Source of the DNA: Tenacibaculum sp. AHE14PA
GTDB taxonomy: Bacteria; Bacteroidota; Bacteroidia; Flavobacteriales; Flavobacteriaceae
Assembly: GCF_019278465.1 (NCBI RefSeq)
Contig: NZ_CP058983.1
Span: forward strand, 2,665,501-2,729,500
Direction of reading: 5' to 3'
DNA length: 64,000 nucleotides
This document shows, piece after piece, positions 1 through 8,200 of this stretch; positions within the stretch are counted from its first letter, which is position 1; the number at the start of each line of letters is the position of its first letter. The position numbers and the translations under genes are program-made. A model generated the notes under the pieces. The model was not told the origin of the DNA, searched no databases, and saw only the letters and a list, made by a program, of their open reading frames with translations.

Positions 1-1370
1 ACGCAGTGTTTATAGCAAATCAAGGTAAAGAAAAAACAGAGATGTCAGAAGCTATTATACCAAGTAGTGGATTTTCTACACAGAGTTTATGGCGTGGTGT
101 TTTAGGAATGGTTTCTTTATTAATTATCGCATTTTTATTTAGTGCCAATAGAAAAGGGATTGATTGGAAAACGGTTGGTTTAGGATTGGCTTTTCAGTTG
201 GTTATTGCCATAGGTGTTTTAAGAGTTCCTTTTGTTCAAACAGCTTTTGAAATAGTTGGAGGTTTATTTGTAAGCGTATTAGATTTTACACGAGCAGGAA
301 GTGAATTTCTATTTAGTGGTTTGGTATCAGATATGAGTTCTTACGGATTCATTTTTGCCTTTCAAGTATTACCTACCATTATTTTCTTTTCGGCATTAAC
401 ATCATTATTATTTTACCTTGGCTTAATTCAAAAAGTAGTAAAAGCGTTAGCATGGCTTTTATCTAAAGTGTTAAAAATATCAGGTGCAGAAAGTTTATCT
501 GTTGCAGGAAATATATTTTTGGGTCAAACAGAAGCTCCTTTATTGATTAAGGCATATTTAGAAAAAATGAACCGATCAGAAATACTATTAGTAATGATCG
601 GTGGTATGGCAACAGTAGCCGGAGCTGTTTTAGCAGCTTATATTGGGTTTTTGGGAGGTGAAGACGAAGGTTTACGATTATTGTATGCAAAGCATTTGTT
701 GGCTGCGTCAGTAATGGCTGCACCCGGAGCCATAATTATATCTAAAATTTTGTATCCACAAACAGAAAAAGTAAATACAGAAGTTGAGGTTTCGTCTGAT
801 AAAATAGGTTCGAATATATTAGATGCTATTGCTAACGGAACAACAGAAGGTTTGCAATTAGCAATGAATGTAGCAGCAATGTTATTAGTTTTTATTGCTT
901 TCATAGCTATGATAAATGGTGTTTTAGGTTGGGTAGGAGATGTCACATCACTAAACACTTGGATGGCGGCAAATACAAGTTATACTAAGTTTTCTTTAGA
1001 GGCAATTTTAGGATATGTTTTTGCTCCTTTAATGTGGTTGATTGGTGTTGCAAAAGAAGATATGGCTTTAATGGGGCAATTGTTAGGTATTAAATTAGCT
1101 GCAAGTGAATTTGTTGGGTATATTCAGTTAGCAGAACTTAAAAATATTGCAAACGCAACGCATTTAACGTATAATAAATCTATTATTATGGCAACTTATA
1201 TGTTATGCGGATTTGCAAATTTTGCATCCATTGGTATTCAAATTGGTGGTATTGGGTCATTAGCACCAGGGCAACGTAAAACATTATCAGAATTTGGTAT
1301 TAAGGCTTTAATTGGAGGAACAATAGCTTCTTTAATGTCTGCAACCATAGCCGGTATGATTATTGGGTAG
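1..1370 (+). CDS. nupC: NupC/CNT-family nucleoside transporter, 5' partial
   Basis: This is a concentrative nucleoside transporter that imports nucleosides across the inner membrane with Na+ or H+. The frame is open to the left edge, so the true start lies outside the window. GTG at 6 and ATG at 42 are only possible internal starts. The visible part has about ten hydrophobic segments, and the central conserved block GNIFLGQTEAPLLIK followed by GGMATVAGAVLAAYIG is diagnostic of the CNT family. About 30 polar residues precede the first membrane segment; flavobacterial homologues commonly carry an extra N-terminal extracytoplasmic region, so the missing part may be that. A strong hairpin terminator follows the stop codon, and thyA lies next on the same strand, so nucleoside uptake and thymidylate synthesis are neighbours. 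Confidence 0.9.
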   Translation, partial: AVFIANQGKEKTEMSEAIIPSSGFSTQSLWRGVLGMVSLLIIAFLFSANRKGIDWKTVGLGLAFQLVIAIGVLRVPFVQTAFEIVGGLFVSVLDFTRAGSEFLFSGLVSDMSSYGFIFAFQVLPTIIFFSALTSLLFYLGLIQKVVKALAWLLSKVLKISGAESLSVAGNIFLGQTEAPLLIKAYLEKMNRSEILLVMIGGMATVAGAVLAAYIGFLGGEDEGLRLLYAKHLLAASVMAAPGAIIISKILYPQTEKVNTEVEVSSDKIGSNILDAIANGTTEGLQLAMNVAAMLLVFIAFIAMINGVLGWVGDVTSLNTWMAANTSYTKFSLEAILGYVFAPLMWLIGVAKEDMALMGQLLGIKLAASEFVGYIQLAELKNIANATHLTYNKSIIMATYMLCGFANFASIGIQIGGIGSLAPGQRKTLSEFGIKALIGGTIASLMSATIAGMIIG

Positions 1371-1422
1371 TGGCGAGTCGCCACAGATAACTAAATAGTT
1401 AATAACTTATTAATATAATTTT

Positions 1423-1455
1423 AAAAGCTTCAGCATTAAATGTTGAAGCTTTTTT
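1423..1455 (+). terminator. Rho-independent terminator after nupC
   Basis: A 10-bp perfect stem (1423-1432 with 1444-1453, core AAAAGCTTCA), extended by three inner pairs including one G-T, is followed by a T run. The T run merges into TATTTTTA at 1455-1462, a possible -7 element for thyA, so terminator and next promoter are nested. Confidence 0.85.
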
Positions 1456-1481
1456 ATTTTTACAGAAATCAAAAGTAGAAG

Positions 1482-2306
1482 ATGAAGCAATATCTAGATT
1501 TAGTAAAACACGTTTTAGAAAACGGAAACGAGAAAGGTGATAGAACAGGAACAGGAACAAAAAGTGTTTTTGGTTATCAAATGCGTTTTGATTTAAGTGA
1601 AGGTTTTCCGATGGTAACTACAAAGAAGTTGCACTTAAAATCGATTATATATGAGTTGCTTTGGTTTATAAAAGGTGATACAAATATTAAGTATCTACAA
1701 GAAAACGGTGTTAAAATATGGAATTCTTGGGCTGATGAAAACGGCGATTTAGGACCTGTTTATGGTCATCAATGGCGTAATTGGAATAGTGATGAAATTG
1801 ATCAATTAAAAGATGTTATTGAAACACTAAAAACGAATCCGAACAGTCGTAGAATGTTAGTTTCTGCATGGAATCCTTCTGTAATGCCTGATACTTCAAA
1901 ATCATTTTCTGAAAACGTTGCTAACGATAAAGCAGCTTTACCACCGTGTCATGCATTTTTTCAGTTTTATGTAGCAGACGGAAAATTATCTTGCCAGTTA
2001 TACCAACGAAGTGCTGATATATTTTTAGGTGTTCCGTTTAATATCGCTTCATATGCTTTATTTACAATGATGATTGCTCAGGTTTGTGGTTATGAAGCAG
2101 GAGAGTTTATTCATACTTTTGGAGATGCACATATCTACAGCAATCATATCGAACAATTAGAATTGCAATTGTCTCGAGAAACAAGGGCATTACCAAAAAT
2201 GAAAATGAATCCTGAAATCAAAAACATTGAAGATTTTACTTTTGAAGATTTCGAATTAGTAGATTATAATCCGCATCCACATATTAAAGGTGCTGTAGCA
2301 GTATAA
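1482..2306 (+). CDS. thyA: thymidylate synthase
   Basis: It converts dUMP to dTMP using methylene-tetrahydrofolate and yields dihydrofolate, which the nearby FolA reduces again. The 274-residue protein is full length. RTGTGT near residue 21 is the phosphate-binding loop. Cys156 in [11 protein letters not shown] is the nucleophile, followed by [22 protein letters not shown] and the dUMP-binding tail block DAHIYSNH. Compared with the usual 264-residue ThyA there are about ten extra residues just before the active site (roughly 138-148). TATTTTTA at 1455-1462 could be a -7 element, with no clear -33 box. The start ATG lies 26 bp after the upstream terminator, and the order thyA, small gene, folA suggests functional grouping. 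Confidence 0.97.
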   Translation: MKQYLDLVKHVLENGNEKGDRTGTGTKSVFGYQMRFDLSEGFPMVTTKKLHLKSIIYELLWFIKGDTNIKYLQENGVKIWNSWADENGDLGPVYGHQWRNWNSDEIDQLKDVIETLKTNPNSRRMLVSAWNPSVMPDTSKSFSENVANDKAALPPCHAFFQFYVADGKLSCQLYQRSADIFLGVPFNIASYALFTMMIAQVCGYEAGEFIHTFGDAHIYSNHIEQLELQLSRETRALPKMKMNPEIKNIEDFTFEDFELVDYNPHPHIKGAVAV

Positions 2307-2335
2307 TTTAACATTATTTTTTATAATTTCTTTAG

Positions 2336-2343
2336 TAGCTTTG
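2336..2343 (+). promoter_or_regulatory. candidate -7 element for the small gene and folA
   Basis: TAGCTTTG matches the Bacteroidota -7 consensus TAnnTTTG. It lies 30 bp after the thyA stop and about 26 bp before the next ATG. The -33 box is weak, so the call rests on one element. Confidence 0.45.
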
Positions 2344-2369
2344 TAATAGGAACCTAAAAAATATAGAAA

Positions 2370-2555
2370 ATGACTACAAATGTTGATGTTTTAAAAGATG
2401 CTCTGTATGATAAAATAGCTGATATTAATGATGAAAAGGTTTTAGAAGCAATAGAAACTTTAGTTGATAATATAAAAACAGATGTTTTAGGCGGAGCTAC
2501 TACAAGTAAAAGAGATTTAACAAGTTATATTAAAGAGTGGGCAAAGAGTGTCTAG
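2370..2555 (+). CDS. small protein of unknown function (61 aa)
   Basis: I do not recognise this gene. It encodes 61 residues, acidic and mostly helical, with a heptad-like hydrophobic pattern over residues 5-38 and a Gly-Gly-Ala-Thr-Thr break near 41-45. There is no signal peptide or membrane segment. It sits between thyA and folA, 63 bp after thyA and 20 bp before folA, and is preceded by a TAGCTTTG -7 element, so it is probably transcribed together with folA. The pattern is superficially like short Bacteroidota proteins of the addiction-module type, but no toxin gene is adjacent. Its even codon use and placement in a same-strand group support a real gene. Confidence 0.6.
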   Translation: MTTNVDVLKDALYDKIADINDEKVLEAIETLVDNIKTDVLGGATTSKRDLTSYIKEWAKSV

Positions 2556-2575
2556 CCATTTATTAAATACAATCT

Positions 2576-3064
2576 ATGATTACAATAATTGCTGCAATAG
2601 CAAATAACAATGCTTTAGGAAAAGATAATGATTTAATTTGGCATTTGCCTGCGGATTTAAAACGATTTAAGAAAGTTACTTCGGGACATTATATTTTAAT
2701 GGGGCGTAATACTTTCGAAAGTATTGGAAAACCATTACCTAATCGTACATCGGTTATTATAACTAGGAATAATGATTATTTTAAAGATGGATGTTTGGTC
2801 GCGAACTCAATTGAAGAGGCTATTGAATTATCAAAATCAGCTTCGGATGTTTTTATAATTGGAGGAGCCCAGGTTTATAAACAAGCCATCGAAAAAGGGT
2901 TGGTTGATCAATTAGATATTACGATTGTTCATCACGATTTTGAAGCAGATGTTTTTTTTCCAACCATTGATTTAGATGTTTGGGAAGAAATATCTAGAGA
3001 GGATTGCAAAGCAGATGAAAAAAATAAATACGATTACAGTTTCGTTTCTTACAAAAGAAAATAA
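2576..3064 (+). CDS. folA: dihydrofolate reductase
   Basis: It reduces dihydrofolate to tetrahydrofolate with NADPH in the cytoplasm. The 162-residue length is normal. The N-terminal strand MITIIAAIANNNALGKDNDL leads into WHLPADLKRFK, with Asp27 at the catalytic acid position. GRNTFESIGKPLPNR is the NADPH-binding turn, and IIGGAQVYK contains the conserved Gly-Gly pair. Standing just downstream of thyA and the small gene, it recycles the dihydrofolate made by ThyA. The gene is followed by a palindromic repeat rather than a clear terminator. Confidence 0.97.
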   Translation: MITIIAAIANNNALGKDNDLIWHLPADLKRFKKVTSGHYILMGRNTFESIGKPLPNRTSVIITRNNDYFKDGCLVANSIEEAIELSKSASDVFIIGGAQVYKQAIEKGLVDQLDITIVHHDFEADVFFPTIDLDVWEEISREDCKADEKNKYDYSFVSYKRK

Positions 3065-3083
3065 ACGGTTCTTAAATGTCAAG

Positions 3084-3129
3084 TCGAGCGCAGTCGAGAC
3101 CGTATAAAATACTTCTCGACTGCGTTCGA
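3084..3129. repeat. dispersed palindromic repeat, full copy
   Basis: Arms TCGAGCGCAGTCGAGA (3084-3099) and TCTCGACTGCGTTCGA (3114-3129) form a 16-bp stem with one G-T pair and a 14-nt loop. The GC-rich arms contrast with the AT-rich surroundings. A degenerate second copy lies at 29336-29385 and a single related arm at 44854-44870, so this is a dispersed intergenic family. Confidence 0.75.
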
Positions 3130-3187
3130 AGAGACACGATAATTTATGTTATTCTGATTTTATTTCAGAACCTCAATTGATAAAAAT

Positions 3188-4081
3188 ATGTCAATACAAC
3201 TTACTTCTATATCCAAAATTTACGGAACACAAAAAGCAGTCAATGATATTTCTTTTAAAGCAAGAAAAGGAGAAATAGTGGGGTTTTTAGGTCCAAACGG
3301 AGCAGGAAAATCTACCACTATGAAAATCTTAACCGGATTTATTCAGCCAAGTGAAGGAACTGTTTTTGTAAGCGGAATAAATGTTGTTAAAAACCCAATT
3401 GAAGCACAGAAAAAAATAGGTTATTTACCTGAACACAATCCATTGTATTTAGATATGTATGTGCGTGAGTATTTACAATTTCAAGCATCATTACATCAAG
3501 TTAAAAAAGAAGAAATAGAAACTGTTATTCAACAAGTTGGATTATCAGTTGAGGCACATAAAAAAATCAATAAACTGTCAAAAGGATATAGACAGCGAGT
3601 TGGTTTGGCAGCAGCAATTTTACACAATCCAGCAGTGTTAATTTTAGATGAACCAACCACAGGTTTAGATCCGAATCAATTAGTAGAAATTCGTGAGTTG
3701 ATTAAAGAGCTTGGTAAGAATAAAACAGTTTTATTATCTACCCATATTATGCAAGAGGTAGAGGCGGTTTGCGATCGTGTAATTATTATAAATAAAGGGG
3801 AACTGGTTATTGATAAACCAATTTCTGAACTTAAAACAAGCAAGGAACAAACAATTAAAGTTACGTTTGATTATAAGTTAGAAGAACAATTTATACAGCG
3901 TTTACCAAATATTGTTTATTATAAAAATACGGTAGAAAATAACTGGATACTTACTTTTGAAACATCAGAAGATATGCGCCCAGTAATTTTTGATTTTGCG
4001 CAAGAAAATGGACTTAAAATTCTTGGTTTAAATACCGAAAATAAAAATTTAGAAAGCTTGTTTAGAGAATTGACTAATTAG
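3188..4081 (+). CDS. gldA: GldA, gliding-motility ABC transporter ATP-binding subunit
   Basis: This is the ATPase subunit of the Gld ABC transporter (with GldF and GldG) needed for flavobacterial gliding. Residues 1-220 form a nucleotide-binding domain: Walker A GPNGAGKST (35-43), a YLPEHNPLYLD block near 79-89 typical of GldA, signature LSKGYRQR (130-137), Walker B LILDEP (151-156) and switch His186. The C-terminal 75 residues carry the GldA-type tail with EDMRPVIFDFAQENGLK. The 297-residue length matches the family. gldF and gldG are not in the window; gldA is known to be separate from them in Flavobacterium johnsoniae. The next gene begins 13 bp downstream on the same strand. Confidence 0.92.
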   Translation: MSIQLTSISKIYGTQKAVNDISFKARKGEIVGFLGPNGAGKSTTMKILTGFIQPSEGTVFVSGINVVKNPIEAQKKIGYLPEHNPLYLDMYVREYLQFQASLHQVKKEEIETVIQQVGLSVEAHKKINKLSKGYRQRVGLAAAILHNPAVLILDEPTTGLDPNQLVEIRELIKELGKNKTVLLSTHIMQEVEAVCDRVIIINKGELVIDKPISELKTSKEQTIKVTFDYKLEEQFIQRLPNIVYYKNTVENNWILTFETSEDMRPVIFDFAQENGLKILGLNTENKNLESLFRELTN

Positions 4082-4094
4082 AATAACTCCTATT

Positions 4095-4937
4095 ATGGGA
4101 ATCAAAAAGAACATAATTCTAGATAGAGTTGATAAAAAATCTATTTTAATTGATGTGTTTTCTTCAAGAGAAAAGAGTAATCAACCGATTGTTATTTTTT
4201 GTCATGGTTATAAAGGTTTTAAAGATTGGGGGGGTTGGAATTTAATGGCTGAATATTTAGCTAATGTAGGATTTTGTTTTGTTAAATTTAACTTCTCTCA
4301 TAACGGAGGAACTATAGAAAATCCTATTGATTTTACAGATTTAGAAGCCTTCGGGAATAATAACTACACAAAAGAACTTGACGATTTAAATGATGTGTTA
4401 GATTGGGCGGCTTCTTATTTTAAAGACAGTGAAAGTTTTAATACAAGCGATATTAATTTAATAGGTCATAGTAGAGGCGGCGGCATTGCAATAATAAAAG
4501 CATCAGAAGATAATAGAATTACAAAACTTATTACATTAGCAAGTGTTAGTGATTTAGGCAAACGGACTGCTACTGTTGGTAACTTAAAAGAATGGAAAGA
4601 ATCTGGTGTTAAATATGTTGTAAATGGAAGAACGAAACAACAAATGCCACATTATTATCAGTTTTATACTGATTTTAAAGATAATGAAAAACGCCTTAAT
4701 ATCAAATCTGCTGAAGAACAATTAAAGATTCCGCATTTAATTATCCATGGAGATAATGACACTTCAATCTCTATTAATGAAGCAAAAGAACTGCATGAAT
4801 GGAATCCTAAAAGTAAACTACAAGTTATTGAAGGAGCAGATCATGTTTTTAATGTAAAACATCCTTGGAATGAAACTCAGTTATCTGCTGAATTAGAAAA
4901 AGTGAGTGAAATTATTTTACACTTCTTAGAGAAATAA
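4095..4937 (+). CDS. alpha/beta hydrolase
   Basis: A serine hydrolase of the dienelactone-hydrolase/peptidase S9-like alpha/beta fold; the substrate is unknown. The oxyanion loop is HGYKG at 37-41, the nucleophile elbow GHSRGG places Ser126, the acid is probably Asp222 in HGDNDTS, and the catalytic His is His250 in GADHVF. There is no signal peptide, so it is likely cytoplasmic. It starts 13 bp after gldA and may be co-transcribed, though nothing suggests a gliding role. It converges with the minus-strand gene whose stop codon abuts its own. Confidence 0.85.
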   Translation: MGIKKNIILDRVDKKSILIDVFSSREKSNQPIVIFCHGYKGFKDWGGWNLMAEYLANVGFCFVKFNFSHNGGTIENPIDFTDLEAFGNNNYTKELDDLNDVLDWAASYFKDSESFNTSDINLIGHSRGGGIAIIKASEDNRITKLITLASVSDLGKRTATVGNLKEWKESGVKYVVNGRTKQQMPHYYQFYTDFKDNEKRLNIKSAEEQLKIPHLIIHGDNDTSISINEAKELHEWNPKSKLQVIEGADHVFNVKHPWNETQLSAELEKVSEIILHFLEK

Positions 4938-5294
4938 CTAATTAGAATAATTAGCTCGAAACCATACTTTTTTCCAAACTCTTTTTAATATTAAAAAGAC
5001 AATACTTTCGGTATAGGTGTCAATATTTGATGCTTCTTTTTTATAAGTCATTGTTTCAGGAATATCAACAATGTATAAAAGATTTTTATAGCTGTTTAAA
5101 TCCGCCAGAATTAAATGCTTTATTACTTTTGTTAACTCGTCCTTTAATGTAGTTGGTGTGCTGTTTTTAGTTAAATTAATTGCTAAATTGGCTAAGCTAA
5201 AATCTTTATTTAACTGAGTAATTAAATTTGCATACAGTTTTTCATTAACTGCCTTTACTAATAAAGCATCACTGTTAAGATGTTTAGAAAGCAT
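4938..5294 (-). CDS. small conserved-type protein coupled to dnaE, unknown function
   Basis: I do not recognise a domain. The protein has 118 residues, is rich in Leu, Asn and Lys, is probably all helical, and ends in a basic aromatic tail (RVWKKVWFRANYSN). It has no signal peptide or membrane segment. Its start is only 2 bp after the dnaE stop, so it is almost certainly co-transcribed and perhaps translationally coupled to dnaE. Its stop abuts the stop of the converging hydrolase gene. A role linked to the replicative polymerase is possible from position alone. Confidence 0.7.
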   Translation of the reverse strand: MLSKHLNSDALLVKAVNEKLYANLITQLNKDFSLANLAINLTKNSTPTTLKDELTKVIKHLILADLNSYKNLLYIVDIPETMTYKKEASNIDTYTESIVFLILKRVWKKVWFRANYSN

Positions 5295-5296
5295 TT

Positions 5297-8200
5297 TTAA
5301 TTCAATTTATAATTAATATGTTGCTCATCCAATAACTTTAAAAATTCATTAGAAATTTTAATTTTAGTATTTCTGCTTGGTAAATTCAGCTCTATTTTTT
5401 CTTCGGTATCCCAAATAGTAAAATGTAAATTCTGAGTTCCTCTATTAGTTGCAAATAAATGCTGTAAATCTTTAATTCTGTTTTCTTTTACATCTTGTAA
5501 AGGCATCTTTATGGTTATTTTTTTACACATTTTATCCATAATATCATGAAGTAGTAAAAACTCGTTAAAGCTAACTCTTGGTTCTCCTTTTACACCTTCT
5601 TTATTTGTCCAACCTGGTTTTACCATTGTTTTTACAAATAAGAAAGAATTAGGAACCAAAAAGTGTTTAAACCTAAGGTATTCTTCACCAAAAATTCTAA
5701 ACTCGAAATTCTCACTATAATCCTCAATAAAAAAAGTAGCCCAACCTTTTCCTGCTTTTGATATGCGATGCTGTACATCGGTTACGATGCCACCAAAAGA
5801 CAATGCCATGCCTTCGTATTTAGGTAAATCATTGTAATGAGATAGTGCAGCGTTACAAAACTTCAGTTCGTTTTTAAAATCATCTAACGGATGCGCAGAA
5901 ATATAAATACCTACTACTTCTTTCTCTCTTCCTAATAGCTCCATGGTTCCCCAAGTATCACAAGTAGGAATAATTGGTTCGGGCATTTCTTCTTCAGAGG
6001 CTCCACCAAATAAAGAAACCTGAGAAGAATTCTGATTCTCTTGATACTTATTACCAAAACGTAATGCTTTTTCTATAAATTTTTGATTCTTTTCATCCTT
6101 CACAAAATATTGTGCTCTGTGTGTATTTGTAAAAGAATCGAAACCGCCAGCTAAAATTAAACCTTCAAATGCTTTTTTATTTGCCACCCGTAAATCAACT
6201 CGTTTAGCAAGATCAAAAACAGAAGAAAAATGACCATTCTCTTCACGTTCATTAATAATTGCCTTTACGGCAAGACCACCAACACCTTTAATTGCAGCCA
6301 TTCCAAAACGGATTGCTCCTTCTTTATTTACCGAGAATTTAGAAAAAGATTCATTTACATCAGGGCCTAAAACGGTAATTCCGGCACGTTTACATTCTTC
6401 CATAAAAAATGAAACCGATTTGATATCGTTCATATTGTTAGAAAGAACCGCAGCCATATATTCAGCTGGGTAATGGGCTTTTAAATAGGCAGTTTGATAA
6501 GCGATCCAAGCATAACAAGTAGAGTGCGATTTGTTAAAAGCATAAGAAGCAAAGGCTTCCCAGTCTGTCCAAATTTTTTCTAATTTTTTCTCGTCATGTC
6601 CATTTGCAATTGCTTGTTTTACAAACTTTGGTTTCATTTTATCAAGAACCGCAATTTGTTTTTTACCCATTGCCTTACGTAAAACATCGGCTTCACCTTT
6701 GGTAAAATCGGCTAATTTTTGCGATAATAACATTACCTGCTCTTGGTATACGGTAATTCCGTAGGTTTCAGCTAGGTATTCTTCCATGGCAGGTAAATCG
6801 TACTCAATTTCTTCATCTCCGTGTTTTCTTCGGATAAAAGAAGGGATATATTCCATCGGTCCTGGACGATACAAGGCATTCATGGCAATTAAATCTTCAA
6901 AAACGGTAGGTTTTAAAGATCTCATGTGTTTTTGCATTCCTGGAGATTCATATTGAAAAATACCAACAGTTTCTCCTCTTTGGAAAAGTTCATAGGTTTT
7001 TACATCATCTAACGGAAAGGTCTCAGGGTCTAAAAGAACATCGTGTCGTGCTTTTACAATTTTAACGGTATCCTTAATCAAGGTTAACGTTTTTAATCCC
7101 AAGAAATCCATTTTTAGTAAACCAGCATCTTCAACAACCGAGTTGTCGAACTGAGTTACATACATGTCGGAATCTTTGGCAAGTGCAACAGGTACGAATT
7201 TGGTAATATCATCTGGAGTAATAATTACACCACAGGCGTGAATACCAGTGTTACGAACAGAACCTTCTAAAATCCGAGCTTTATTAATGGTCTCTGCCAT
7301 TAAATCATTTCCATTAGAAAGTCTTTTTAGTTCGTTTACTAATTCTATTTCTTCAGCACGAAGTTTTTCCTTTAAGGTCTTGTCATCCAAAGAGAATATT
7401 TTCTTTAGCTTCATTCCAGGAATCAACTTGGCAATTCTATCAGCTTCAAAAAGCGGTAAATCTAATACGCGAGCAGTATCTCTAATAGAAGATTTTGCAG
7501 CCATAGTACCATATGTGATAATTTGTGCTACCTGATTTGCACCGTATTTATCGATTACATAATCCATTACACGACCACGCCCTTCATCATCAAAATCAAT
7601 ATCGATATCGGGCATTGATACACGTTCGGGATTTAAGAAACGCTCAAAAAGTAAATCGTATTTAATAGGGTCTATATTGGTAATCCATAAACAATAGGCA
7701 ACTACAGATCCAGCGGCAGAACCACGTCCTGGCCCTACAGAAACATCCATGTTTCTCGCTTCGCGGATAAAATCTTCAACAATTAAGAAGTAACCAGGAT
7801 ATCCAGTTTTTTCAATTACTTCCAACTCAAAATCTAAACGTTCACGAATACTATCAGTTATTTCGCCATATCGTTTTTTTGCACCTTCGTATGTTAAATG
7901 GCGTAAGAAATTATTCTCACCTCGTTTACCTCCGTCTTCATTATCTTTTTCATCTTTAAATTCGTCAGCAATATCAAAAGCAGGTAATAAAACATCACGA
8001 GCTAAAGTATAAGGTTCTATTTTATCTACAATTTCCTGAATATTAATGATGGCTTCAGGAAGATCTGCAAATAAAGTTTTCATCTCTTCAGATGATTTAA
8101 AGTAGTACTCGTCGTTTGGTAAACCATAACGATAACCACGACCTCTACCTTTAGGTGTTGCTTGTTTTTCACCGTCTTTTACACAAAGTAAAATATCATG

